DNA of 64,000 bases from contig CAMTUJ010000026.1 in assembly GCA_947084925.1 (NCBI GenBank), forward strand, positions 34,346-98,345, given 5' to 3'. A program made the translations under genes and the position numbers. A model generated the notes under the pieces. The model saw only the letters and a program-made list of their open reading frames with translations. It was not told where the DNA came from and made no database searches. The stretch is from JAGPUQ01 sp947084925 (lineage in GTDB: Bacteria > Pseudomonadota > Gammaproteobacteria > Pseudomonadales > Porticoccaceae). This document shows positions 35,739-44,298 of this stretch, piece by piece. Each line of letters begins with the position of its first letter. Position 1 is the first letter of the stretch.

Positions 35739-36233
35739 CAAACCTGCAATTTCATTGAGCCGCTCTTCAGTGAATTTCCATACCTCGGGTATGCGGTCGA
35801 TAGTACCAGCGGCCTTGGCGCGGTCTGTCCAGATATGCTCTTCGTACAGAATGGTGTCACCGCGCCCTGCAGCGGCAGCCTTCAACCACAACGCAATTTC
35901 AGTAGGGGTAGCGAGGTACATGCGTGGCAATGCATCAACGGCGACGCCACGGAATTGAACGAGACAGAACACTGTCTTCTTGGAATGTTTGTTCAACCAT
36001 TTATCGGCAGCACCGTGATAGTCGGCGTTGGCGATATAGGATTGCGTTAGTCCCCACCCGCCGTCTTGGCTTCCCTTGACTGAAACTTTCAGTATTCGTT
36101 CGCCATTTACGGCAACAAGGTCGTACTCAGGTTGATTGGCTCCGTATTGGACCGACACATCCCACCCGCACCGCGCAAACTGAGCTGCCGCGAATGCCTC
36201 TGCTGCTGTCGCAACTTGCCAAGAGGTAATCAT
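35703..36233 (-). CDS. Integron cassette protein with PD-(D/E)XK-nuclease-like domain
   Basis: A 176-aa protein starting 13 bp after the first cassette core site and ending inside attC. The N-terminus WQVATAAEAFAAAQFARCGWDVSVQYGANQPEYDLVAVNGERILKVSVKGS resembles PD-(D/E)XK endonuclease-like proteins: Glu12 in a leading helix, Asp38 in EYDLV, and Lys53 in VSVKG. The usual Glu/Gln two residues before the Lys is Ser51, so catalysis is uncertain. No partner methylase or antitoxin is adjacent. Base composition is visibly more AT-rich than the flanking genes, supporting transfer. Function unproven. Confidence 0.75.
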   Translation of the reverse strand: MITSWQVATAAEAFAAAQFARCGWDVSVQYGANQPEYDLVAVNGERILKVSVKGSQDGGWGLTQSYIANADYHGAADKWLNKHSKKTVFCLVQFRGVAVDALPRMYLATPTEIALWLKAAAAGRGDTILYEEHIWTDRAKAAGTIDRIPEVWKFTEERLNEIAGLAEPIIPPDAAR

Positions 36234-36245
36234 GTGCGAATAGAG

Positions 36246-36264
36246 GCCTAACTATAATTAGACA
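36246..36264 (-). repeat. attI-like core site at the integrase/cassette junction
   Basis: On the minus strand GTCTAAT-TATA-GTTAGGC forms a simple integrase site with inverted L and R boxes, 77 bp from the start of the integrase pseudogene and 13 bp before the first cassette ORF. The position and the G/TTAGGC box match an attI site occupied by a cassette. Confidence 0.65.
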
Positions 36265-36341
36265 CCCCAAAAGGCGTCTTGTATTGCACCTCGTGGGTGC
36301 CCAATATTTCCCGGATCGAGACTACACAAGGGCTTGCCGCC

Positions 36342-36700
36342 ATGTCAAACGTGGTAACACCCCCGAGTGCGCCGAGCAAAGACACCTTGGCAGTAGCGCC
36401 ACAACCGAAGCTGCTCGACGAGGTGCGCGCCCGCATTCGGCGGCTGAATTACAACATCCGCACCGAGGATACCTACGTCGATTGGGTGCGGCGGTTTGTT
36501 TTGTTTCACACCAAGCACCACCCGCGCGATATGGGCGTGACCGCGATCGAGACGTTTCTGACGCATCTCGCGGTGGTCGGCAAGGTATCGGCTTCGACCC
36601 AGAACCCGGCAAAGCGCGCGTTGCTGTTGCGCTACCGGGGTGCACCAGGGCAAGCGCCCGACGGTGGTTGAGGCACAGGCGGTGCTGGCGGTGAAGCGCA
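36342..36700 (+). pseudogene. intI: Truncated integron integrase IntI
   Basis: From ATG 36342 the first about 100 residues match the N-terminal SAM-like domain of IntI proteins: KLLDEVRARIRRLNYNIRTEDTYVDWVRRFVLFH, then HHPRDMGVTAIETFLTHLAVVGKVSASTQN. The frame then degenerates and stops at 36669-36671. A further piece in another frame (GKRPTVVEAQAVLA, from about 36649) resembles the next IntI segment, implying a deletion and frameshift. The catalytic domain (Arg, His-X2-Arg, Tyr) is absent, so it cannot recombine. It is transcribed away from the attI-like site, as in ordinary integrons. Confidence 0.85.
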
Positions 36701-36824
36701 GCTTCGACAACGACGCGCAGGCGAGCGTCGGAACCGCTGGAACGGGGAGTGGTGCGTCCGCTGGGTTCAGCCGCCGAGGAACACGGCGGCGTGCCCCTGC
36801 GACGTTTTTCAGCAGTCGGTTAGA

Positions 36825-36912
36825 TGGCGGAAGGGGTGGGATTCGAACCCACGGATGGTCGCCCATCGACGGTTTTCAAGACCGTTGCATTCAACCGCTC
36901 TGCCACCCTTCC
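36825..36912 (-). tRNA. tRNA-Ser (anticodon UGA)
   Basis: An 88-nt class-II tRNA: acceptor GGAAGGG / CCCTTCC, anticodon loop CTTGAAA with anticodon TGA, a long variable arm (GATGGGCGACCATC), T-loop GGTTCGAATCC, discriminator G and an encoded CCA (36827-36825). It reads UCA and other UCN codons. It lies about 125 bp past the integrase pseudogene. Confidence 0.97.
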
Positions 36913-37046
36913 TGCATGGATTGTCGGGGAGGGCGCTTCAACCATTCAGCCCACCCCCAGCGGGCGGCCATTATACCGCCCGCCCGGAGTCGGACAAGGT
37001 GCTGATTGGCTCCTGATCGACTCCGTACCGATCGACTCCACACAAA

Positions 37047-37811
37047 TCAGCGCGCGATCAGGTCCCGTTCCAGGTACACGGGGTCGTACTCAAAAATGAG
37101 GTCGCGGTCGGGCAGCAGGAGCTCGTCGCGCTTGCCGGCGTAACCCTGCCGTGACAGCAGATCCCGGATCAACTCCAGGCGCGCCTTGTGTTTGTGGTCG
37201 GCGCGCACCACCACCCAGGGCGCCAGCGGATGGTGGGTGCGCGCCAGCATCGCATTGCGTGCCGCGCTGTAGTCGTCCCAGCGCTGCTGGGCGCTGTCGT
37301 CGATGGGGCTGCGTTTCCACTGTTTGAGCGGATCGGTGCTGCGCTCGGCGAGGCGTTCGCGCTGGGTGTCCCGCTCGATGTCGAGGTAGTACTTGAGCAA
37401 CTGGATTCCCGACCGCACCAGCATGGACTCGAATTCGATCACGGTGTCCATGAAGGCCCGGTAATCCTCGTCGGTGCAGAAACCCATCACCCGCTCGACA
37501 CCGGCACGGTTGTACCAGCTGCGGTTGAACAGCACCAGCTCGCCGGCGGCGGGCAGGTGTGCCACATAGCGCTGAAAGTACCAGCTGCCGCATTCGCGAT
37601 CGGATGGCTTGCTGAGCGCCACGACGCGGGTTTCGCGGGGGCTGAGATGCTCCACGATGCATTTGATGGTGCCGTCCTTGCCGGCAGCGTCGCGGCCCTC
37701 CAGGATCACCAGGAGCTTCTTGTCCGTCGCGATCAGGTCGCGCTGGAATTTGACCAGCTCGATTTGCAGTTCGCGCAATGTGTTCTGGAACGATTTGTCG
37801 TCGTGGGGCAT
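37047..37811 (-). CDS. ppk2: Polyphosphate kinase 2 family protein
   Basis: A 254-aa P-loop kinase with Walker A EGRDAAGKDGTI (about residues 38-49), lid segment SPRETRVVALSKPSDRECGSWYFQRY and Walker B region LVLFNRSWYNRAGVERVMGF, plus the C-terminal PLAPWVVVRADHKHKARL. PPK2 enzymes transfer phosphate between polyphosphate and nucleotides, mostly making NTPs from NDPs. ATG 37811 is chosen because the family starts here; an in-frame extension to 37880 exists. Divergent from the sulfotransferase gene. Confidence 0.92.
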   Translation of the reverse strand: MPHDDKSFQNTLRELQIELVKFQRDLIATDKKLLVILEGRDAAGKDGTIKCIVEHLSPRETRVVALSKPSDRECGSWYFQRYVAHLPAAGELVLFNRSWYNRAGVERVMGFCTDEDYRAFMDTVIEFESMLVRSGIQLLKYYLDIERDTQRERLAERSTDPLKQWKRSPIDDSAQQRWDDYSAARNAMLARTHHPLAPWVVVRADHKHKARLELIRDLLSRQGYAGKRDELLLPDRDLIFEYDPVYLERDLIAR

Positions 37812-37916
37812 TTTTTGCTGTCTCTCGGCGGTGCCATGGCCTATCGTCACGGGCCACACGGCGGTTGCCAACTGTGGCATAAACAGCGAATCGAACCAAA
37901 AGAAGGGAGGTCAATG

Positions 37917-38528
37917 ATGACACTTGACGTTATCGGCGCCGGTTTCGGCCGCACCGGGACCTTGTCGTTGCGCGCGGCGCTGACCGATCTGGGTTTCGAC
38001 CCGGTCTATCACATGCTCGAAGTGGTGCGACAGCCGGAGATGGCCGCCGACTGGCTACGGGCGCTGACCGACGCGCAGGCGCTGACCCGTGTCCTGCACG
38101 GTTATCGCGCCGCCATCGATTGGCCCGCCTGCCACTTTTGGCGGCCGTTGATGCGGCTGTATCCGGACGCAAAAGTCATTTTGACCCTGCGTGATCCCGA
38201 GCAGTGGTATCGCAGTATCGAAGGCACCATCTACCAGGTGCTGTCCCGACCGCCACCGCCCGGGATGCCGGAAGCCCAGGCCACGATGGCGCGCCGCATC
38301 GTGCTGGAGGAAACCTTCCAGGGTCGGCTGGGTGACTGTGAATATGCGATCGGAGTATTCGAGCGGCACAACCGTGAGGTGCGGGAGACAGTACCCGCGA
38401 ACAAGTTACTGGTATTCGATGTCCGCGAGGGCTGGGAGCCTCTGTGCGGATTTCTCGGGGTTCCGGTGCCGGCACAAGCCTTCCCAAAAACCAACAGCAG
38501 CGACGAATTTCGTGCGATGTTTGGCTGA
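37917..38528 (+). CDS. Sulfotransferase family protein
   Basis: The 203-aa reading begins MTLDVIGAGFGRTGTLSLRAAL, a P-loop-like 5'-phosphosulfate-binding motif. KVILTLRDPEQWYRS provides the 3'-phosphate-binding Arg/Ser, and LLVFDVREGWEPLCGFLGVPVP is the C-terminal signature (Sulfotransfer_4 type). It would move sulfate from PAPS to a hydroxyl; the acceptor is unknown. ATG 37917 has AGGGAGG at 6 nt; an adjacent ATG at 37914 is too close to it. Confidence 0.88.
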   Translation: MTLDVIGAGFGRTGTLSLRAALTDLGFDPVYHMLEVVRQPEMAADWLRALTDAQALTRVLHGYRAAIDWPACHFWRPLMRLYPDAKVILTLRDPEQWYRSIEGTIYQVLSRPPPPGMPEAQATMARRIVLEETFQGRLGDCEYAIGVFERHNREVRETVPANKLLVFDVREGWEPLCGFLGVPVPAQAFPKTNSSDEFRAMFG

Positions 38529-38694
38529 ATCCAAATCGGTCGACTGTGTTTCGCGACGGTGACGCTGCCGACAAGGTCTTGCGCGTGTTGTTCAGTCCGT
38601 GAACCCCGACAGCCAGAAACGCCGCTCAGCGGTTCTGGCCTGGGGGCCCGATTACCGGCGGGCAGGGCACGCAGTGCCCGGGCTGAGAGTAGAC

Positions 38695-39732
38695 TCAGCA
38701 GCAACCGCCGCCGGTACCGCCATCGTAGGGATCGACCCAGTGGGGTAGATTCAGCATCAAACCCTGTTCAGCCGCCAGGCGCAGCACCGCGCGCGGGTCG
38801 ATCACCCGGGGTCCGGTACGGGTAACTGTGAGTGTGGCGCGCTGTCCCGGGGCAAGCGCGCGTTCGCGGTCGCCATCGAAGGCCAGAATGCCGGGGCCTT
38901 CGACAAGGGTCGGGGTGCCCAGCGGCAAGCGCGTCGCGCCCCGCACATGGGCGGAGCGGAACAGCCCCGGCGAGACCGGCGCGCGCAGCAGTTGACCGCC
39001 TTCGTCGTGACCGCAGAAATCCACCCGCACGCCCCAATCGTCCGCGAACCCGGCCGGGCACAGCAGCCCGCCCAGCGGCGACATGCCGACCGCATCGGGT
39101 TCGGCGCGGGTGAGGACCAGGGTTTTCATGAACTGGGGCTCGAACGGCCCCAGATTGCCGATGCGGTCGCCCTGCAGAAACAGCGCATCGACCAGCGCCA
39201 GGTCGGGCGCCTCGCCCTCGATGTCCAGATGGACGATCTTGGCGCGCGGCGCTACCTGTTCCGGCGCGACGCGACCCGCGGCGATCAGGCCCGCCGCCAG
39301 ACCGGCAATGGTGGGTTCGATCCAGAGTGGAAACACATTATTGGTGCCGGTGGACAATGGCATCAGCACGGTATCCGGCCAGGCCTTGGTGACGGCGCGG
39401 CTGGTGCCATCGCCGCCCAGCACCACGAGCACCCGGCAGCCCTGCTCGCGCATGGCGACCACGGCGGCGCGGGTATCCTGCGCGGTATGGGTGATCGCGG
39501 TGCGTACCTGCTCGATTTTCGCGCCGATCTGCAAATGCTCGACCGCGCTGATGGCAAGCCGGCGCGGCTCCCAGGGCACCAGGATGCGCTCGCAGCCGGC
39601 GGCCACCGCGCCCACCACGATGCGGGCGATCTGGTTGCGCTTGCTCTCGTGACTGACGGTATCGGCGCGCGCGGTGAGACGGCGACTGTCGCGGCCGGAG
39701 AGGGGATTGACGATGATGCCGAGGCCGCCCAT
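38695..39732 (-). CDS. ATP-NAD/AcoX-type kinase family protein
   Basis: The 345-aa reading starts at MGGLGIIVNPLSGRDSRRL. It has VVLGGDGTSRAVTKAWPDTVLMPLSTGTNNVFP, the GGDG ATP-binding motif and the NAD-kinase-like STGTNN block. The family includes NAD kinase relatives and AcoX of acetoin catabolism; members outside these have no defined substrate. The C-terminus ends in an unusual GGTGGGCC. ATG 39732 is used; an upstream TTG (39753) is possible. A TATAAT box lies at 39767-39762 on this strand. Confidence 0.82.
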   Translation of the reverse strand: MGGLGIIVNPLSGRDSRRLTARADTVSHESKRNQIARIVVGAVAAGCERILVPWEPRRLAISAVEHLQIGAKIEQVRTAITHTAQDTRAAVVAMREQGCRVLVVLGGDGTSRAVTKAWPDTVLMPLSTGTNNVFPLWIEPTIAGLAAGLIAAGRVAPEQVAPRAKIVHLDIEGEAPDLALVDALFLQGDRIGNLGPFEPQFMKTLVLTRAEPDAVGMSPLGGLLCPAGFADDWGVRVDFCGHDEGGQLLRAPVSPGLFRSAHVRGATRLPLGTPTLVEGPGILAFDGDRERALAPGQRATLTVTRTGPRVIDPRAVLRLAAEQGLMLNLPHWVDPYDGGTGGGCC

Positions 39733-39807
39733 GGCTATGTCCCGTGTGTGCAAGGCGCCGCATTATAGCGATCCCGGGCGCGGGATCGCGGCCCGGCTCC
39801 GCGTCCG

Positions 39808-41661
39808 TTACAGGGTCCCGCACTCCAGGCAGTGCAGGAACACACCCTGCCGGGAAGCGGTGATCCAGTCGCTGGCGGAACCGCGGACCAGCAGACGCAG
39901 CAACTCGCCCACGCGCGCGCCGAGCGATGTTGGGGGCATCACGACTCCGGCTGCGGGGAGATCACCGCTCTCCATCAACTGGCGGATGAAGCGTTCACGG
40001 AAATCGAGCGGCGGCTCGATCGGCACGGTCTGGTAGTTTTCGACACCGGCGCGGTGCGCGGCGGCGGCCACGGCGGCCTCGAGGTTGCCCAGATGATCCA
40101 CCAGCCCGCGCTCCTGCGCCTGGCGGCCGGTCCAGACGCGGCCCTGGGCGATGCCGTCCACCGCCGCGACATCCATATGCCTGCCGGCGGCGACCAGGCC
40201 GACGAAACGCTGATAAATATTGTCCACGCTGCCCTGGATGAGGCGCGCGGCCTGCTCGGTCATAGGGCGGTCGAGGCGCATTGCGCCGGCGAGCGGGCTG
40301 GTGCCGACGCCGTCGTTGTGAATGCCGATTGCCGCGAGGGAATCTTCGAAGGTCGGCACCATCCCGAACACACCGATGGAGCCGGTGATGGTGGTGGGTT
40401 CCGCCCATATCTCGTCGGCTTCGGCGGCAATCCAGTAACCGCCCGAGGCAGCGACGGTGCCCATGGAAACCACCACCGGAATCCCGGCGGCCCGCGTCGC
40501 CAACAATTCCTGACGGATCAGATCGGCGGCAAAGGCGCTGCCGCCGGGACTGTCGATACGCACCACCAGGGCCTTGATTGCCGCCTTTTCGCGGGTCTGG
40601 CGAATCAGCCGGGCCAGGCTGTCGCCGCCGATGGCGCCGGCCTGCTGGTCGCCGTCGTACATCACGCCGCTGGCGACCAGCACACCGATTTTCGGCTGCC
40701 CGGTGTCCGCGGGCTTGCGCAGGTTCAGGTGGGCCAGGTATTCGCGCAATTCCACATAGCCGTAATCGCGGTCGTCGCCACCCTTGCCGGCGAGCGCGCG
40801 CAGCCGCGTCAATATTTCGGGACGGGTGCTGACGTGGTCGACGAGACCGGATTGCAGTGCCAGTTGTGCGCCATCGCCATTGACGGCGGCGAGTTTGGCA
40901 TCCGGATGGTTGACGTAGTCGTCGATGGCGCCCGCCGCGAGGTGACGGCGCCCTTCCAGCCCCGTCGCGACTGCGTGCCAGAGCTCCGCCAGCCAGGCGC
41001 TGGTGTGTTCCCGCGAGGCGTCCGACATCCCGGTACCGATGAAGGGTTCGACCGCGTCCTTGTAGGTGCCGACCCGGAACACGTGGAAGTTGATGCGCAG
41101 TTTGTCGAGCGCTTCCTTGAAATACAGGTGGTAGCTGCCGAGACCGGTGAGCAGCACGTTGCCGAATGGATTGAGATGGATTTCATCGGCAAAGCTGGCG
41201 AGATAGTACTGTTGCTGGGTGTAGCTGTCGCCGACCGCGATGACGGGTTTGCCGCTGGTCCGGAAGGCGAGCAGGGCCCGACCCACGGTTTCCAGTTTAT
41301 CGAGCCCGCCGCCTGCCAGATCGTCCAGCTCCAGCGCGATGCCGGTGATGCGGGCATCCGTCGCGGCGGCGCCGATGGCTTCCACCAGGTCCGCGACGCG
41401 GGTTTCGGGCGCGGGTCCACCGCCCGGCCCCAACAGTTCGCGGGGATCCGACCAGGAGCGCTGTTCCACCAGTGTCCCGGTGGGCGCAACGCGGAGCAGG
41501 GCATGTTCCGGCAGGGGTTTCAGGTCGCCGCCAAACAGGCTGGCCAGCATCGCGATGAAAACCAGCAGCAACAGGGTGCTGATCAGGGTGCGTGCGATCC
41601 GCACCAAACTGCCGAGAAAGCGCCACAGGCGGCGCAGGATTCCAGGGTTCGAATCACTCAC
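39808..41661 (-). CDS. sppA: Signal peptide peptidase SppA, long (67K) form
   Basis: A 617-aa membrane-anchored protease with one N-terminal helix (LISTLLLLVFIAMLASLF) and two tandem S49 domains. The catalytic Lys is in FRVGTYKDAVEPFIG of the first domain and the nucleophilic Ser in VSMGTVAASGGYWIAA of the second, as in E. coli SppA. It degrades cleaved signal peptides in the membrane. GTG 41661 is preferred because GGAG lies 8-9 nt upstream; a TTG at 41679 is in frame. It overlaps the DUF2069 gene by 8 bp. Confidence 0.93.
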   Translation of the reverse strand: MSDSNPGILRRLWRFLGSLVRIARTLISTLLLLVFIAMLASLFGGDLKPLPEHALLRVAPTGTLVEQRSWSDPRELLGPGGGPAPETRVADLVEAIGAAATDARITGIALELDDLAGGGLDKLETVGRALLAFRTSGKPVIAVGDSYTQQQYYLASFADEIHLNPFGNVLLTGLGSYHLYFKEALDKLRINFHVFRVGTYKDAVEPFIGTGMSDASREHTSAWLAELWHAVATGLEGRRHLAAGAIDDYVNHPDAKLAAVNGDGAQLALQSGLVDHVSTRPEILTRLRALAGKGGDDRDYGYVELREYLAHLNLRKPADTGQPKIGVLVASGVMYDGDQQAGAIGGDSLARLIRQTREKAAIKALVVRIDSPGGSAFAADLIRQELLATRAAGIPVVVSMGTVAASGGYWIAAEADEIWAEPTTITGSIGVFGMVPTFEDSLAAIGIHNDGVGTSPLAGAMRLDRPMTEQAARLIQGSVDNIYQRFVGLVAAGRHMDVAAVDGIAQGRVWTGRQAQERGLVDHLGNLEAAVAAAAHRAGVENYQTVPIEPPLDFRERFIRQLMESGDLPAAGVVMPPTSLGARVGELLRLLVRGSASDWITASRQGVFLHCLECGTL

Positions 41662-42070
41662 TCCGACTGTCTCCGGCAATGTCAGCAGCGTGCAGTTGTT
41701 GTTTGCGCCAGCGGGTGAACATCATCGCGGCCACGAAGAGGATGACGACGGCAACCATGGCGACCACGTCGAACGCCGTGCGATCCGGCGCAAACAGGCG
41801 CACCGTGATCACGCAAAAATACAGCAGGCACACGAAGCACAGCAGGGCGAGGCTGCGAGGATCGCCGCGCCACGCGCCGGGGATAAAAATCAGCAACGGG
41901 AGCAGGGCGGGCAGCAACATCAGTGGGGAGGTGCTGCCGCTCAGCATCCGGGCGGCGATGGCACCGATGAGCAGCGTCAGGCTGCCCAGCGTGAGCGGAC
42001 GCGCGACCGTTACGCGCTGCACGAGTTGCTCCGTGGTGAGGCGTTTGCGGACGCGTGCGGCGCGGCTCAA
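41654..42070 (-). CDS. DUF2069 membrane protein
   Basis: The 138-aa reading starts with TTG at 42070, overlapping the arsC stop as TTGA. Four hydrophobic segments (LTLGSLTLLIGAIAA, LMLLPALLPLLIFIPG, LALLCFVCLLYFCVITV, VAMVAVVILFVAAMMF) match DUF2069, a small inner-membrane family usually encoded next to arsC or wrbA. Function unknown. It sits between arsC and sppA in a tightly packed operon. Confidence 0.82.
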   Translation of the reverse strand: MSRAARVRKRLTTEQLVQRVTVARPLTLGSLTLLIGAIAARMLSGSTSPLMLLPALLPLLIFIPGAWRGDPRSLALLCFVCLLYFCVITVRLFAPDRTAFDVVAMVAVVILFVAAMMFTRWRKQQLHAADIAGDSRSE

Positions 42071-42411
42071 AGGATTGGCAGCACATTTTCGGGCGGGCGA
42101 CCGATGGCCGCGCGCTCGCCGACCACCACAATGGGTCGCTCGATCAGTCTGGGATGGGCGACCATGGCGGCAATCAATTGTGCCTCGGTGCAGTCGGCGC
42201 GGTCGAGGCCGGCGTCCTGATATTCGGGTTCGCCCTTGCGCACCAGCTGACGCGCCGTCATACCGAGCCTGCGGAGCAACGCGCGCAGGGTGGCGGCATC
42301 GGGCGGCGTATCCAGGTAGGGAATCACTTCCGGCTCGATGCCGCGTGCGCGCAGCAATTCCAGCGTCTGCCGGGATTTGGTGCAGCGGGGATTGTGGTAG
42401 ATGGTCACCAT
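42067..42411 (-). CDS. arsC: ArsC/Spx-like thioredoxin-fold reductase
   Basis: A 114-aa protein with IYHNPRCTKSRQTLELL (catalytic Cys) and LIERPIVVVGERAAIGRPPENV, the ArsC-family C-terminus. Family members reduce arsenate with glutaredoxin, but many chromosomal copies outside ars operons have no proven arsenate role and no ars genes are present here. ATG 42411 is preferred on family alignment; an ATG at 42429 is also in frame. First gene of the arsC-DUF2069-sppA operon. Confidence 0.85.
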   Translation of the reverse strand: MVTIYHNPRCTKSRQTLELLRARGIEPEVIPYLDTPPDAATLRALLRRLGMTARQLVRKGEPEYQDAGLDRADCTEAQLIAAMVAHPRLIERPIVVVGERAAIGRPPENVLPIL

Positions 42412-42477
42412 GGGCTGTGTAGAATGCATCGGCAGGAACGACGGGCATTCTAATCCCTGACCGCGGGCGGAACCAGT

Positions 42478-43764
42478 TTGGCTGATTGGCAACAGCGTAT
42501 CCGGAACCTGGCAACCACTGGCTGGGCCTTCCTGTGCCATCTGGCACGCCGCTACCACGCCGATGGTTGCCAGACCCGCGCGGCTGCGCTCACCTATGTC
42601 ACTCTGTTCGCTGTGGTGCCCTTGCTCACGCTGACCTTCGCGGCATTTTCCCTGGTCCCGTCCCTGGGCGATGCCGGCACGAAGATTCAGCAACTGTTGC
42701 TGGACGCGCTGGTACCGGCCGGTAATCCCCAGGTGACCGAGTATCTGTTCGATTTCGCCCGCCGCGCGCGCTCGCTGAGCACTGCGGGAGGACTGGTGCT
42801 GGTGGTTACCGCGCTGCTCATGCTGCGCACGATCGAGCGGACTTTCAACCATATCTGGGGCATCCCGGACCATCGGCGTGGTCTGGCCGATTTTCTGCAC
42901 TATTGGGCCGTGTTGACGCTGGGGCCGGTGCTGTTCGGCGCCGGCCTGGTGTTGCAGACCTACCTGGTGGCGTTGCAGGCGCTGGTGGATGACGTGGATA
43001 TTCTGGGCATCTCAAGGTTGATACTGGTGTATTTGCCCGCACTGCTGAGCTGGAGTGCCTTCACATTGCTGTTCACAGTGGTGCCGCATGCGCCGGTACC
43101 GCTGCGCTGGGCGCTGACGGGCGGGCTCGTCACCACCGGATTGTTGCACGCGGCCCGATTTTTGTTCGGCGCCATTGTCACCAACAGCAATTACCATACG
43201 GTGTATGGCGCCTTTGCCGCGCTGCCGCTGTTTCTGCTCTGGATTCATCTATGCTGGCTCATCGTGCTGGGCGGGGCGGAACTGGTGCGCGCACTCGACA
43301 CATTCAGCGACACGCGGCGCGCTGGCAAACTGCCTGATCTGTACGCGACGCTGGTGGCGATGGAGTTGTGCGTAAAGGCGCAAGCCACCGGAACGGTCGT
43401 TGGCGATCGCGACATGGTGCGCGCCGGTCTGACGGACACCCAGTGGCGCCGCCTGCGCATGTGCCTCCTCGATCAGCATATTCTCGCGATGACGACGGAC
43501 GATGGTTACGTTCTGGCGCGCGACCCGGCCCGGATTTCCGTGGCGCAGTTGGCGACGCTGGTACCCGGCGATAGCGATGGCGGGCTATCCCATAAGTTAC
43601 CGTCGTGCGTGAGCTCGGCGCCCTGGGTGGCGCGGATCGAAGCGCTCTTGCAAGTGAGTCGCGATGCCGCCGAAAGCCATCTCAACCTTTCCCTGGAAGA
43701 ATTGTTCGATGCCGACCAGTCAGTTTCCTCACCCAACTACAACGGAGTTTCCCCGCATGCGTGA
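42478..43764 (+). CDS. YihY/UPF0761 family inner-membrane protein
   Basis: A 428-aa protein starting at TTG 42478. The family pattern is clear: RAAALTYVTLFAVVPLLTLTFAAFSLVP, RTIERTFNHIWGIP, FGAIVTNSNYHTVYGAFAALPLFLLWIHLCWLIVLGGAEL, with about six membrane helices in the first 280 residues. The remaining 150 residues form a soluble domain containing a winged-helix-like part (GLTDTQWRRLRMCLLDQHILAMTTDDGYVLARDP). The family was once annotated as RNase BN, now considered wrong. Its end overlaps the TlpA-like gene by 8 bp. Confidence 0.88.
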   Translation: MADWQQRIRNLATTGWAFLCHLARRYHADGCQTRAAALTYVTLFAVVPLLTLTFAAFSLVPSLGDAGTKIQQLLLDALVPAGNPQVTEYLFDFARRARSLSTAGGLVLVVTALLMLRTIERTFNHIWGIPDHRRGLADFLHYWAVLTLGPVLFGAGLVLQTYLVALQALVDDVDILGISRLILVYLPALLSWSAFTLLFTVVPHAPVPLRWALTGGLVTTGLLHAARFLFGAIVTNSNYHTVYGAFAALPLFLLWIHLCWLIVLGGAELVRALDTFSDTRRAGKLPDLYATLVAMELCVKAQATGTVVGDRDMVRAGLTDTQWRRLRMCLLDQHILAMTTDDGYVLARDPARISVAQLATLVPGDSDGGLSHKLPSCVSSAPWVARIEALLQVSRDAAESHLNLSLEELFDADQSVSSPNYNGVSPHA

Positions 43765-44224
43765 ACCACACGGCGGCCGGTGGATGATGCTCGCGGTGAC
43801 GCTCATGCTGGCGGCCTGTACGCCATCGGACCCCGGCTACCCGCTCCTGGATGGCGGCAGCCTGGATTTCGCCAAACTGAAGGGCAGGGTGGTGTTCATC
43901 AACTATTGGGCCGAATGGTGCGCGCCGTGCCGCGAGGAAATCCCCACGTTCAACGCCTTCGCGGCCGCGCACCCGGATCAGGTGCAGGTGCTGTCGGTCA
44001 ACTTCGACGGTGTCGTTGCCGATACGCTGGCGACGCAAGTGCGCGGGCTCGGCATTGAATTCCCGACCCTGCTGCGCGATCCGCGTTCGGAATTTGGCGT
44101 GCCGCCGCCCATGGGCCTGCCGGAAACCCTGGTGCTGGATCGCGGCGGGAAGTTGCTGCGTGTACTCGGCGGTCCCCAGACCCGCGCGGATCTGGAGGCG
44201 GTGCTCGCCGCGCTGCCACCCTGA
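43757..44224 (+). CDS. TlpA-like thioredoxin-fold lipoprotein
   Basis: The 155-aa reading from ATG 43757 (CGGAG 9 nt upstream) has a lipoprotein signal with box LAAC and a thioredoxin fold with active site NYWAEWCAPCREEIPTF (CAPC) and the cis-Pro region MGLPETLVLDRGG. It is probably a periplasmic, membrane-anchored disulfide reductase. Overlap with yihY suggests co-expression; 74 bp separate it from the Rieske-P450 gene, so a role in that protein's maturation is conceivable but unsupported. Confidence 0.87.
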   Translation: MREPHGGRWMMLAVTLMLAACTPSDPGYPLLDGGSLDFAKLKGRVVFINYWAEWCAPCREEIPTFNAFAAAHPDQVQVLSVNFDGVVADTLATQVRGLGIEFPTLLRDPRSEFGVPPPMGLPETLVLDRGGKLLRVLGGPQTRADLEAVLAALPP

Positions 44225-44298
44225 TGCTGTCGCCCTGTGCGGTGCAGTCCGGACGCAACCCGCGCCGTTGAGCGCTGAAACTCGTTGTGGAGGTGTAT

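Noticed and set aside
36770..36790. GCCGCCG / CGGCGGC hairpin as terminator of the tRNA or integrase remnant
   Set aside because: No T-run follows the stem on either strand; it may be chance or part of the degraded region.
42067..42411. Arsenic-resistance locus
   Set aside because: The ArsC-like protein stands alone with DUF2069 and sppA; no arsB, arsR or acr3 is present, so arsenic resistance cannot be claimed.
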